Origin: an uncultured Oscillospiraceae bacterium
Lineage (GTDB): Bacteria > Bacillota_A > Clostridia > Oscillospirales > Oscillospiraceae
Assembly: GCA_900754605.1 (NCBI GenBank)
Contig: CAAEDK010000057.1
Location: forward strand, 1 to 32,725
Length of the DNA: 32,725 bases
Direction: 5' to 3'
The notes under the pieces are model-generated. The model searched no databases. It was given only the letters and a program-made list of their open reading frames with translations, and was not told the DNA's origin. Position numbers and translations under genes: made by a program. Positions within the stretch are counted from its first letter, which is position 1. Each line of letters starts with the position of its first letter. This document shows, piece after piece, positions 1 through 8,290 of this stretch.

Positions 1-890
1 AAATAGGCCTCCAGGTTACTGTCTTTCTGCTGGGCGGAGATCAGCCCTACTCCTTCCTCAATCAGAACACGGTTGACCGTCTGGGGGTGATCTAAAAAGG
101 CATATAGCCGTAGTCGTTCCTGGGGAAGGACTTCAAAATCCCGGGTGCCAAGCTGCTCCTCCAAGACCCGGGCAGCTCGGGCGGCATCATCCACTCTTAA
201 TTCCAGACAGTCTCGGCACCGCTCGCGCAGATCAGCGGCGGAGATGGTTTCCAACATACAGCCCTGGTCGATGAAGGCGTAGTGGGTTGCCAGGGCAGAG
301 AGTTCGGACAGGATGTGGCTGGAGATAAGGATGGTGGTCTGCCGCTCGCGGTTCAGCCGGAGAAGCAATTCCCGGAATTCCACAATGCCCTCCGGATCCA
401 AACCGTTGATAGGCTCATCCAGAAGAAGAAATTCTGGTTGGTTCATCAGAGCAAGAGCTAATCCAAGCCGCTGCTTCATGCCCAGGGAAAAGGTTTTGAA
501 TTTTTTATTTCCAGCCCTGGTAAGACGAACTAGTTCCAGGGCTTCGTCCACACAGTTCTGGCCGGGGATACCCCGCTGAATGCGATAGTACTCCAGATTC
601 TGTTGGGCGGTGAGATAGGGATAGAAGGCAGGGGTCTCTACCATAACGCCGGTGCGGCTCCGTGCTCGATCCAGAGCGGCGGGGGAGGAGGCATCAAATA
701 GGACCAGCCCTCCAGAGGTGGGCCGAGACTGGCCGGAGATCAGCCGGATCAGGGTCGTTTTACCTGCGCCGTTCCGGCCTACAAGGCCAAGGATCTGTCC
801 CTTTTCCACTGAAAGGCTGACCCGGTCCAGAGCCAGGGTATGGCCATACCGGCGTGTCAGTTCCCGGGTCTGCAAAATCAGTTCAGACAT
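1..890 (-). CDS. ABC transporter ATP-binding protein (partial, C-terminus off the left edge)
   Basis: Cytoplasmic ATPase subunit of an ABC exporter of the bacitracin/BcrA-like class. Reading from the ATG at 890, the protein has Walker A GRNGAGKT (about residues 38-45), the signature SLGMKQR (135-141), Walker B FLLLDEP (154-160) and an H-loop SSH (H192), so it should hydrolyse ATP. 296 residues are visible. Family members are about 300, so only the very end is missing. An AGAAAGGTG ribosome site precedes the start. A partner permease is expected further left but is not in the window, and the substrate cannot be told. No convincing promoter is seen in 891-988; a TATTCT at about 927 lacks a good -35. 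Confidence 0.93.
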   Translation of the reverse strand, partial: MSELILQTRELTRRYGHTLALDRVSLSVEKGQILGLVGRNGAGKTTLIRLISGQSRPTSGGLVLFDASSPAALDRARSRTGVMVETPAFYPYLTAQQNLEYYRIQRGIPGQNCVDEALELVRLTRAGNKKFKTFSLGMKQRLGLALALMNQPEFLLLDEPINGLDPEGIVEFRELLLRLNRERQTTILISSHILSELSALATHYAFIDQGCMLETISAADLRERCRDCLELRVDDAARAARVLEEQLGTRDFEVLPQERLRLYAFLDHPQTVNRVLIEEGVGLISAQQKDSNLEAY

Positions 891-988
891 AGTGTTCACC
901 TTTCTTTTTGAGGGTTGCTCATAGAATAGCGGAGAAAGGTTGATTCCCCGCAAAGAAAAAGTGAAGAATTCCTAAAGATTTGGAGGGC

Positions 989-1822
989 TCAGTCTCCGAT
1001 CCGTTCATAGACGTGTATGTCAAAGCCGATCTCCGTATCCAGATCCGTCAGGGCTTCCAGCCGGGCTACCCCCGCACGGGGCGTTTTCCAGGCGTAGGGG
1101 GTCATGCCGAAGAGGGCCATGATGTCCTCCCCACAGTCCAGGTGGACAGAATACCGCAGAGGGACGGCTTCTAGCCAGCGGAAACCGGGGTAGTCCTCCC
1201 GCTTTCCTTCGTTTTCATAGGGGCGGTCGTACAGCACCTGTTTCATCTCCCACAGGTGGCGTGAGGAGGGGACCACATAGAGAAAGTGCCCGCCTGGGCG
1301 AAGGACCCGGGCAAATTCCTCGGGGCATAGAGGGGAGAACACATTGGTCAGCAGATCTACAGAATGTGCAGCCAGGGGGAGTCGGTACACAGAGGCCACA
1401 GCGAACTCCCCCTCCTTTAGTCGCCTGGCCGCCCTTCGCAGGGCAAATTTAGAGATATCTACCCCGGCTGAGGAGGGAACACATCCCTCTCGGGACAGGG
1501 TTTGAAAGAGCGCGGCGGTATAATAGCCCTCTCCGCAGCCGCTGTCCAGAAGGGCGGGGGCGGGGAGGTCTCCGACGGAACGGAGGGCCAGCTTGCACAG
1601 GGCGTCCCGGAGAGGCGCATAGTAGCCCCGGTCCAGAAAGGCTGAGCGGGCGGCCACCATAGACTTATCATCTCCAGGATTCTGTGAGTGCTTTCGGTTG
1701 GCTGGGAGCAGATGGACATAGCCAGCAGCGGCCAGGTCAAAGCTGTGGCCGCTGGGACAAACATAGGTATGATCCCCACGCATCAGAGGGGCGGAGCATA
1801 GGGGACAACAGAACAGACTCAT
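989..1822 (-). CDS. rlmA: 23S rRNA (guanine-N1)-methyltransferase, RlmA family
   Basis: A 277-residue SAM-dependent methyltransferase of the RlmA(I)/RlmA(II) family, which methylates N1 of a guanine in helix 35 of 23S rRNA. The N-terminus has the family zinc knuckle (CPLC at 6-9, C22, H26) followed by the diagnostic GHSFD...GYVHLL stretch (25-39). The Rossmann SAM site is DSGCGEGYYT (about 93-102), and an FSPLCPEEFARVLRPGG segment is also typical. The ATG at 1822 has a GAGGTG ribosome site. In Gram-positives this family methylates G748 and can influence macrolide or tylosin sensitivity; that is family knowledge and not shown here. It lies downstream of a terminator and has its own promoter, so it is probably monocistronic. 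Confidence 0.9.
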   Translation of the reverse strand: MSLFCCPLCSAPLMRGDHTYVCPSGHSFDLAAAGYVHLLPANRKHSQNPGDDKSMVAARSAFLDRGYYAPLRDALCKLALRSVGDLPAPALLDSGCGEGYYTAALFQTLSREGCVPSSAGVDISKFALRRAARRLKEGEFAVASVYRLPLAAHSVDLLTNVFSPLCPEEFARVLRPGGHFLYVVPSSRHLWEMKQVLYDRPYENEGKREDYPGFRWLEAVPLRYSVHLDCGEDIMALFGMTPYAWKTPRAGVARLEALTDLDTEIGFDIHVYERIGD

Positions 1823-1843
1823 GACAAGTTCACCTCAAAGGCT

Positions 1844-1872
1844 ATTATGACAAATACGCAAGAAAATAGCAA
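1844..1872 (-). promoter_or_regulatory. Candidate sigma-A promoter of rlmA
   Basis: On the minus strand TTGCTA (1867-1872) and CATAAT (1844-1849) are separated by 17 bp, with an extended TG before the -10. The -35 overlaps the end of the upstream terminator, so the next transcript starts almost where the previous one stops. Confidence 0.5.
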
Positions 1873-1902
1873 GCAGAGCACGGCGGTTGCCGTGCTCTGC
1901 TT
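1865..1902 (-). terminator. Rho-independent terminator of the MacAB-SLH operon
   Basis: A perfect 14-bp stem (1871-1884 with 1889-1902) closes a 4-base loop. On the minus strand it is followed by GCTATTTTCTTG, a moderate U-tract. It lies 15 bp after the SLH gene stop codon. Confidence 0.85.
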
Positions 1903-1916
1903 GGAGCTGGGTAGAT

Positions 1917-4241
1917 TTAGTTAGCCACCAAGATCCGCACCTTTTTCCCGATGGGATCGAGATAGGCAGTCAGTTTGCTGGAGAAGGCGGTACAGGCATT
2001 GAACCGCTCCTTACCGGTCTTTTGAGTGAACCAGATCTCAGAGGCATCATTATAGCACTCAACATCCGTGGCCACGGCATAGGTTTGGCCGCCAGAGGAC
2101 AGGTAGTACCGGCCTTCCCGCTCGAAGAAGTCAGCAGGAGAGAGGTTGTCGAGTTTCTCTAGGCTGATCACGGAGGCGATCCTGCCATTGCTGCCCAGCA
2201 CAGCGCCGCCGAAGGAGTTGTTCTTGGCGGTGTAGCCGGAGTTTGTTTTGGCGATACCGCCGGAGCCGTTTTCGACTGCGATCTGGCGGGGGCCCTTCTC
2301 CTCGCCGTTCTCATCGGCATAGGATACCTTCAGCTGGCCGTAGGTATAGGCGTCGCCGGTGACGGAGTCCAGCAGGATGAGATCCACAATTCCGGAACTG
2401 TTTTCGTGATAGCCGGAGATCTTTTCCTGGGAGATACGATCCAGATCCAGCTCAGACAGAGGTACGGCCGCTTGGGCGGCAGCACCTTGGACCTGCTCAT
2501 AGATCCGGACACCCACAGAGACGGTCTTGTTTCCAAGTGTCATGGAGGACAGATCGAAATCACCAGGGGCATTGCGTCCAGAGATGCGGGAGGCATACAA
2601 CTCGCCCTTTTCGCCGGCGGAGAGGGTACAGACCGTGTCCAGATTGCTCAGCTTGGTGCCTTCGCCGCCCTTCAGTTCCAGAATGCCGCCATTGGGCAGG
2701 AACAGGTTCGCGGAACTCTCGCTGGTGACAATGCCCATGGCGGTGGAGCGGAGAGAACCATTGGCGGGGCGGATTCCGGCCACCTTGCCGTCGGCGGTGA
2801 GGAGGAGGACTACCTGTTGATTGACCGAAACATCGTTGGTAAAGTCCCAGGCGCTTTCCAACACAGGGAAGGTATGGCCCAGCAGTTCAATGGTTTGGGG
2901 CGCCTTGGCATTGGGGGCGGGATTTTGATAGCGGCAGGTCAGGCGCAGGTCGGAGACGATCAGGGTATTGGAGATGCTGTCGTAGGTGACCACATCATAG
3001 GGCTTGATCTGGGACATATTGATGACCTGCTGGTTTTTCAAGATGGTGTATCCCTCAGCACCGCCGGTGAGTTTGTGGAAATCAACAGCACTGGCGCTGT
3101 CCACCACGACCACGGCATCCTCACTGGCCGCAGTGGAAGTGGAGCCGGCATAGATAGCCGTTACCTTGCCCCGCAGGGTAAACAGGGTGATCCGGCTGCC
3201 GGCGGTGAGGGTGCCATATCCTTCGGAATAGGACTTGGAATCCTCAGAATTGGCGGTGAAGATGGGAGTGTCTCCGGAAATGGTGTACCGCTTGCCGCCG
3301 GTGGCGCTGACGTAGCTGGGCTCTGCGTTGCCCATGAGAGAGATGGTGACCGCGCTGCTGTCATCGGGGACAAAGGTGATGATCTCGCTTTGATCGTTGA
3401 GGACAAGAGAACCACGGCGACCTACTAGGGCGGTGGGAGCCACATCTTCCGCATCGGGGAGATAGGTACCATTGGAGGTGCGTACTGCACCAAGAGCAGA
3501 GCTGTCGTCCGTCTCGGTGTTGACGGCCAGCAGGATGGTGTCCTCCTTGGCGGAGCCCAGTGTGGTGTAATACTCCTTGCCGTCGCCGGTCTCACAGCTC
3601 AGGGCGTTGACGAACAGCTGGGCCGCCTGGGCTCGATCGATGGGGGCGTTGGGGCTGACAGAGATGCCGTCAGTCAGACCGATGGACTGGGCCAGATTCA
3701 GATAGCCGTCGGGCCAGACCGCCCCGACCTTATTGCTGGAGTAACCTAGTACCCGGATCAGAATGGTGACCGCCTGGGCGTAGGTGAGCTGGGAATCTGG
3801 CAGGAAACGGCCGTCCCCAATGCCGGAGATCAGGGGCGTACCGGCGGGCTTTGGATCGGAGTCGGAGCCCGTGCCGGAGGAGGAAGCGCCGTCCTCCAGC
3901 ATCGTAGAGGCAGCCAAATTCACATACCCTCTGGCCCAGTGGTTGGAGGGGACGTCGGTGAAGATTGTGCGGGTGGAGTGCAGAACAACGTCATCTCTCA
4001 TCCCCATGAAATTGACTACCATGGTGCAGAACTGAGCACGGGTCAGCTTCTGACCGGGGTTGAAGCGGTTGCCCCCTGTGCCATTGGCCACACCCATCAG
4101 ACGGAGAATGTCCGCGTTAACGGAGGTAGCGGGGTCCTTCACATCGCTGAAGGAGGAGGTGCCGGCCGCAGAGGCCGGAAGGGCCAGACCAGCGGCCACG
4201 GCAGCAGCCAGCAGCGCGTGGATCATGCGATTTCGTTTCAT
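1917..4241 (-). CDS. SLH-domain surface protein, last gene of the MacAB-like operon
   Basis: A 774-residue exported protein. A signal peptide (MKRNRM, hydrophobic Ala/Leu core, ASA-A cleavage near residue 26) is followed by three S-layer homology repeats at about 30-80, 90-165 and 170-215. Each ends in the usual LTRAQ, LTYAQ or IDRAQ helix. SLH repeats normally bind pyruvylated secondary cell-wall polymer. The remaining 550 residues are beta-rich, with no catalytic motif I recognise, and end with short repeated segments such as YLSSGGQTYAVATDVECY. The gene starts 19 bp after the permease stop with an AGGGAGA ribosome site, so it is probably co-transcribed with the exporter. This suggests a surface partner or cargo of the pump; the exact role is unknown. 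Confidence 0.85.
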   Translation of the reverse strand: MKRNRMIHALLAAAVAAGLALPASAAGTSSFSDVKDPATSVNADILRLMGVANGTGGNRFNPGQKLTRAQFCTMVVNFMGMRDDVVLHSTRTIFTDVPSNHWARGYVNLAASTMLEDGASSSGTGSDSDPKPAGTPLISGIGDGRFLPDSQLTYAQAVTILIRVLGYSSNKVGAVWPDGYLNLAQSIGLTDGISVSPNAPIDRAQAAQLFVNALSCETGDGKEYYTTLGSAKEDTILLAVNTETDDSSALGAVRTSNGTYLPDAEDVAPTALVGRRGSLVLNDQSEIITFVPDDSSAVTISLMGNAEPSYVSATGGKRYTISGDTPIFTANSEDSKSYSEGYGTLTAGSRITLFTLRGKVTAIYAGSTSTAASEDAVVVVDSASAVDFHKLTGGAEGYTILKNQQVINMSQIKPYDVVTYDSISNTLIVSDLRLTCRYQNPAPNAKAPQTIELLGHTFPVLESAWDFTNDVSVNQQVVLLLTADGKVAGIRPANGSLRSTAMGIVTSESSANLFLPNGGILELKGGEGTKLSNLDTVCTLSAGEKGELYASRISGRNAPGDFDLSSMTLGNKTVSVGVRIYEQVQGAAAQAAVPLSELDLDRISQEKISGYHENSSGIVDLILLDSVTGDAYTYGQLKVSYADENGEEKGPRQIAVENGSGGIAKTNSGYTAKNNSFGGAVLGSNGRIASVISLEKLDNLSPADFFEREGRYYLSSGGQTYAVATDVECYNDASEIWFTQKTGKERFNACTAFSSKLTAYLDPIGKKVRILVAN

Positions 4242-4260
4242 AGATGTCTCTCCCTAACAT

Positions 4261-5565
4261 TTAGTCCGCCCGCAGGGCTACCACCGGCTGGAGACCGGAA
4301 GCTTTAATTGCGGGATACATACCGAAGATGATGCCCAGGGCCACCGAGATGGCTGCTGCACCCAGTGTTACAGCGGGGCTTGGGATCAGGATGGTGTTAA
4401 AGGACAGCTTGCCCACGATCAGAGTGCCGATGTAGCCCACCCCGATGCCGAACAGGCCGCCGATGCCGCAGATCATAGCGGCTTCGATGAGAAACTGGAC
4501 AATGATGCTCCGGCGCTCGGCGCCGATAGCCTTGCGGATGCCGATCTCCCGGGTGCGCTCGGTGACCGTGACCAGCATGATGTTCATAATACCGATGCCG
4601 CCTACGAGGAGGGAGATGGCGGCGATGCCGCCCAGGAAATTCTGCTGCATCTTAGTGGCGTCGCCTTGCTGCTCCTTGTAGACATCGTTGGAGTCCACGC
4701 TGTAAAAACCGTTGTTGCTGTCGATGACTCCGCTGAGAAAGCCTTTCAGACCGGTAATAACGGGACGAAGATCCTCTGAGGAGCGTACCTTGACTACATA
4801 GTCGCTGATAGGCTCGTTCTCATTGAAGATACGGTTCATAGTGCTTGGAAGCAGGATCATCTTGTCCATGCCGCTGATCATCTGATTGATCCACTGGTCG
4901 TCCTCTGTGCCAGAGGCACTGGAGGAGCGGTCCCCCTTATAGCTATAGACGCCCACCACCCGGAATGGGGTGCCGCTGATGGTGATGGTCTGATCGATGG
5001 GGTTGGCGAAGTTGAATAGATAGTCAGCTGTGGCAGCGCCCAGGACGCACACCTTGCTGCTGTTTTTTACGTCCAGATAGCTAAGATCACGCCCCTTGGC
5101 AATGGTGTAGTCGTTACATTGGCCGAACTGGTTGTTGCCCAGATAGAGGGTGGGATAATTGCTGCCGCTGTCCCCGCCGATCGTCATACCTCCGCTCATA
5201 ATAACAGAGCCGCCGTCGTTCATCTCACGGGACAGGGTCTTGGAGCCGAACTTGATAGGGGGAGCGCTATTGACCGTGCCGGTGGGGGAGAAGCCAACTA
5301 CCTGATCAGAGAGATTCAGGCAGTAGTCGTACAGGGATTGGGAGATATCGGTACCCCCGCTCCAGTCATAGGCGCTGACTGAGATCTTGTTGGTTCCCAT
5401 GCTTTCGTAGTAGCGCTGCATGGCCATATTTTGTCCCTGTGCATAGGACACCAGGACGATAACAGCTGCCAGGCCGATGATGATGCCCAGCATGGTCAGA
5501 GCGGAGCGGGCTTTATTGGAAAAAATAGATTTGGCCGACATTTTGATGGCCTGCGTGATGTTCAA
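4261..5565 (-). CDS. MacB-like ABC transporter permease (FtsX family)
   Basis: A 434-residue membrane subunit. It has an N-terminal transmembrane helix (about 17-40, TMLGIIIGLAAVIVLVS), a large extracytoplasmic MacB periplasmic core domain (about 45-300), and a C-terminal FtsX block of three helices (about 315-430). The block includes the conserved TERTREIGIRKAIGA loop and the closing PAIKASGLQPVVALR. This matches type VII (mechanotransmission) exporters such as MacB. The start codon overlaps the stop of the ATPase gene by 4 bases (ATGA), so the two are translationally coupled. In Gram-positives such pumps export peptides, lipids or antibiotics, or act in envelope stress. The substrate is not evident here. 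Confidence 0.92.
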   Translation of the reverse strand: MNITQAIKMSAKSIFSNKARSALTMLGIIIGLAAVIVLVSYAQGQNMAMQRYYESMGTNKISVSAYDWSGGTDISQSLYDYCLNLSDQVVGFSPTGTVNSAPPIKFGSKTLSREMNDGGSVIMSGGMTIGGDSGSNYPTLYLGNNQFGQCNDYTIAKGRDLSYLDVKNSSKVCVLGAATADYLFNFANPIDQTITISGTPFRVVGVYSYKGDRSSSASGTEDDQWINQMISGMDKMILLPSTMNRIFNENEPISDYVVKVRSSEDLRPVITGLKGFLSGVIDSNNGFYSVDSNDVYKEQQGDATKMQQNFLGGIAAISLLVGGIGIMNIMLVTVTERTREIGIRKAIGAERRSIIVQFLIEAAMICGIGGLFGIGVGYIGTLIVGKLSFNTILIPSPAVTLGAAAISVALGIIFGMYPAIKASGLQPVVALRAD

Positions 5566-6257
5566 AGTCCCACCTCCTCGCGGGTGCCGTCCGCCACGAT
5601 GTGTCCATCAGAGATGCGGACGATGCGGTTGGCAGTAGCGGCGATGCCGTTGTCATGGGTGATCAGTATGATGGTGCTGCCTCCCTCGTGGAGACTATGA
5701 AGGATCTCTAAAACGTGCTTGCCTGTCTTGGAATCCAGGGCGCCGGTAGGCTCGTCGGCCATGATGATGGGCGGATGGGTGGCGATGGCCCGGGCGATGG
5801 CCACCCGCTGCTGCTGGCCGCCGGACATCTCAGAGGGCCGGTGTCCGAAGCGGTCGGCCATGCCCACCCGCTCCAGGGCGGCCATGACCCGCTCCTTCCG
5901 CTGGAACACGCTGATCCCCTGATAGATCAGGGGGAGCTCCACATTCTCATAGGCGGTGAGGGCGGGGATCAGGTTATAGCCCTGGAAAATGAAGCCGATC
6001 TCCTTGTTGCGGATGTGGGCCAGCTGCCGGTCGGTGCGGTCGGTGACGTCGGCACCGTTGAGGATGTAGTCCCCGTAGGTGGGCACGTCCAGACAGCCCA
6101 GAATGTTCATCAGGGTGGACTTGCCCGAGCCGGAGGCCCCGATGATGGCCACGAACTCCCCGCGGTCGATGGACAGGGTCACATCATCCAGGGCTCGAAC
6201 CTCGCTCTCCTTGCCCTCGTTGTAGATTTTATAAATGTTTTTGATCTCTATGAGCAT
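5562..6257 (-). CDS. MacB/LolD-like ABC transporter ATP-binding protein
   Basis: A 231-residue cytoplasmic ATPase of the MacB/LolD/FtsE class. It has Walker A GASGSGKST (40-48), Q-loop FQGYNL (91-96), signature MSGGQQQR (144-151), Walker B IIMADEP (164-170), D-loop GALDS and H-loop TH. All catalytic motifs are intact and the length is normal. It sits between the adaptor (14-bp gap) and the permease (4-base overlap) and is their energy-coupling partner. Confidence 0.94.
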   Translation of the reverse strand: MLIEIKNIYKIYNEGKESEVRALDDVTLSIDRGEFVAIIGASGSGKSTLMNILGCLDVPTYGDYILNGADVTDRTDRQLAHIRNKEIGFIFQGYNLIPALTAYENVELPLIYQGISVFQRKERVMAALERVGMADRFGHRPSEMSGGQQQRVAIARAIATHPPIIMADEPTGALDSKTGKHVLEILHSLHEGGSTIILITHDNGIAATANRIVRISDGHIVADGTREEVGL

Positions 6258-6271
6258 GGCAGTCCCTCGCC

Positions 6272-7963
6272 TCAGCCCCAGGCCTGTTCCACGATGTAGG
6301 CCTGGAACACCGTCTCGCCGCCCTGAAGGCCCTCTTTGATCTCCACATTGTAGTTGTCGGGCAGACCGGTGGTCACTGGGATGGGGTAGAAGCCGTCCTT
6401 CGGGCTGGGGTACTGGGGAGTCTCCCCCTCCATGACCTCGGGGATGTCGATGTCGATGGCGTTTTCCGGCTTTTCCTCCGCCTGGACAAAGACCACGGTA
6501 TAGGGGTTGCCCTCGGTGTCGCTGACATAGATGACCGCCTGGGAGGGGACGATGATGCAGTTGTCCGCCTCGCTGGTGACGAAGGAGTAGTCCAGCCAGG
6601 CCCCGTCATACAGGGTGCCAGCGGAGTTGTCCACCTCCAGGGTGACCGGATAGGTGGTCATGCCGTTTTTGGACTCCGCTCCCCCCATGTTAATGGAGGT
6701 GACCGTGCCCATAAAGACGTTTTGATTATAGTCGGTGAGCTCCACGGTCATGCCCTGATTGATGAAGGAGATGTTCCGGTCGTCCACGGTGATGTCCACC
6801 AGCATAGTGGTGTTGTTGGAGATCATCACGGCGGTGTCGCCGCTTTTCACTTCCTGCCCAACCTGGAGGTTCATAGAAGTGACGGTGCCATCGATGGGGG
6901 AGACAGCATTGAAGTTGGCCAGTGCCTTCTGGGCATCAGCCAGCTTGGTCTGGGCATCGTCCAGTTCTTTTTGCTTAGAGCGGATGTCCAGGTCAATGGT
7001 ATCAGAACCCATGGTGAGCAGGGCTTCACCGGCGGAGACATTGGCATAGTTGTGCAGGTTTCCCTTGGATACCAGGGGGCCGGCAGCCTTGGTGACGATC
7101 TCGCGGGTCTCATAGTATTCTGTCTTGCCGTTCTGGTATGGGTAGATGGCAGTGCCGTCAGAAGCTGTGAGGGAGGCGGAGGCCTCCATGCCTGCGGTAA
7201 GGGTCCCGGGGTTGTCAAAGACGATGATGGCCTCAAAGTGGACAGCGCCCTCGGGGGAGATGTAGCTGACCTTGTGGATCTTTTCCACTGTTCCAGTGAG
7301 ATTGGCCATGACAGAAGGAATTGAGACGTTGACGGCCTGACCAGCGTGGATCTGTCCCTCATGGGCATAGCTGAAGTAGAGCGACAGCTTCAGCTTTTTG
7401 TCATTGACCAGGGTGGCTACGGCTTCTCCTTTTGTGATGTCCTGATCGGGATCGAAGTCCTTTACGCTGAGCAGCTTGCCGGCGAAGGGAGCCCGGACAG
7501 TAAGATTGTTGGCGTCCTCCAGCAGAGATTTCATGTCTTTGTTCAAGCCGTCCAGCTGCTCCTGGGCGGTGGAGACCTCATCCTGGGCGCTCTGGCTATA
7601 GATTGTGTACAGGGGTTGCCCGGCGGTGACGGTGTCTCCAGCGGCGACAAAGACCTCCCGCACGGTGCCGCCGGCAGACAGGGTGATGGCGGCGTTTTCC
7701 TTCGCCTTGGCGTTGCCGCTGCCAGAGGCCTTGCTCTGGATAGAGCCATAGTCGGCCACCGCGGTCTGCATCTCCGCCCCAGCGGAGTCGTTCTTGGTCA
7801 GAAAGCGATACAGGAAGTAGCCGCCTACCGCCAGTGCAGCGGCGGTGACAGCGGCGATGACAATGCTGCGCACTTTCTTTTTGTTGACAGCCTTTTTGGG
7901 CTTGCCAGAAGGGGGCGCAGGGGGAGCAGTATTGCTGGGCTGGATGAGTGTGGCGTCTGGCAT
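6272..7963 (-). CDS. MacA-like/HlyD-family adaptor protein, enlarged
   Basis: A 563-residue membrane-fusion (adaptor) protein of the exporter. A Lys-rich cytoplasmic tail is followed by one transmembrane helix (about 34-54) and an extracellular part. That part has biotinyl-lipoyl halves (AGGTVREVFVAAGDTV... and VRAPFAGKL) around a short coiled coil. A second coiled coil and lipoyl half (KQKELDDAQTKLADAQKAL, then VSPIDGTVTSMNLQVGQEV) and beta-barrel segments come next. MacA-type adaptors are usually about 370-400 residues, so two hairpin/lipoyl sets may be present. The start chosen is the ATG at 7963, with AGAGGAGG 8 bases upstream. A longer in-frame start at 8089 lies upstream of the predicted transcription start and is rejected. 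First gene of the operon. Confidence 0.9.
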   Translation of the reverse strand: MPDATLIQPSNTAPPAPPSGKPKKAVNKKKVRSIVIAAVTAAALAVGGYFLYRFLTKNDSAGAEMQTAVADYGSIQSKASGSGNAKAKENAAITLSAGGTVREVFVAAGDTVTAGQPLYTIYSQSAQDEVSTAQEQLDGLNKDMKSLLEDANNLTVRAPFAGKLLSVKDFDPDQDITKGEAVATLVNDKKLKLSLYFSYAHEGQIHAGQAVNVSIPSVMANLTGTVEKIHKVSYISPEGAVHFEAIIVFDNPGTLTAGMEASASLTASDGTAIYPYQNGKTEYYETREIVTKAAGPLVSKGNLHNYANVSAGEALLTMGSDTIDLDIRSKQKELDDAQTKLADAQKALANFNAVSPIDGTVTSMNLQVGQEVKSGDTAVMISNNTTMLVDITVDDRNISFINQGMTVELTDYNQNVFMGTVTSINMGGAESKNGMTTYPVTLEVDNSAGTLYDGAWLDYSFVTSEADNCIIVPSQAVIYVSDTEGNPYTVVFVQAEEKPENAIDIDIPEVMEGETPQYPSPKDGFYPIPVTTGLPDNYNVEIKEGLQGGETVFQAYIVEQAWG

Positions 7964-8069
7964 GAGAATATCCTCCTCTGATGACATAAGTAAGAGATTG
8001 CGGCCGTCCGGCAGAGTGCGGGAGAGTGACCACCGTATCGGGACGCATTGGCTCCGATTGATTGTTTCT

Positions 8070-8099
8070 ATTATACGGTGGGGGCACAAGGAAAGGCAA
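8070..8099 (-). promoter_or_regulatory. Promoter of the adaptor-ATPase-permease-SLH operon
   Basis: On the minus strand TTGCCT (8094-8099) and a perfect TATAAT (8070-8075) are 18 bp apart. This places transcription start near 8063, about 100 bases before the adaptor ATG. An array of phased direct repeats abuts the -35. Confidence 0.7.
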
Positions 8100-8138
8100 T
8101 TACAAGCCAGTTACAAAATGCTTTAAGATTTCCTTAAG
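8099..8138 (-). promoter_or_regulatory. Phased direct-repeat operator, OmpR-family type
   Basis: Read on the minus strand, four 6-base half-sites repeat every 11 bp: CTTAAG (8133-8138), CTTAAA (8122-8127), TTGTAA (8111-8116) and TTGTAA (8100-8105), ending directly at the -35. Eleven-bp tandem repeats next to a -35 are the usual site of OmpR/PhoB-family regulators. The promoter-proximal pair also fits the known WalR consensus TGTWAH-N5-TGTWAH exactly (TGTAAC, 5 bases, TGTAAT). Which regulator binds is inference. Confidence 0.6.
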
Positions 8139-8224
8139 AAGTCGGCGGGAGTATTCATCTCTCCGCTGTCGGAGCGGCTTCCTGTTGATTTAGACGGAGA
8201 AGAGAGGGAAAAGGTTTCCTCTCA
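8139..8224. other. Intergenic stretch, nothing recognised
   Basis: The gene-free interval 7964-8290 is 327 bases. Apart from the leader, promoter, operator and glyA terminator listed separately, this 86-base part shows no ORF, repeat or structure that I can support. Confidence 0.6.
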
Positions 8225-8265
8225 AAACAAAAAAGCTGCCGCAGATCCAGATGAATCTGCGGCAG
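8225..8265 (-). terminator. Rho-independent terminator of glyA
   Basis: An 11-bp stem CTGCCGCAGAT (8236-8246) pairs with ATCTGCGGCAG (8255-8265). On the minus strand it is followed by GCTTTTTTGTTTTG, a strong U-tract. It lies 25 bases after the glyA stop. Confidence 0.92.
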
Positions 8266-8290
8266 ACCTGTGGAGACATGGACACAGCGA

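Noticed and set aside
2406..3428. Long open frame (340 codons) on the plus strand inside the SLH gene
   Set aside because: Antisense to a clear signal-peptide/SLH protein; no ribosome site or recognisable family; a by-product of GC-rich codon use.
7964..8089. Longer start for the adaptor at 8089
   Set aside because: It lies upstream of the TATAAT-based transcription start and has no ribosome site; the ATG at 7963 has AGAGGAGG.
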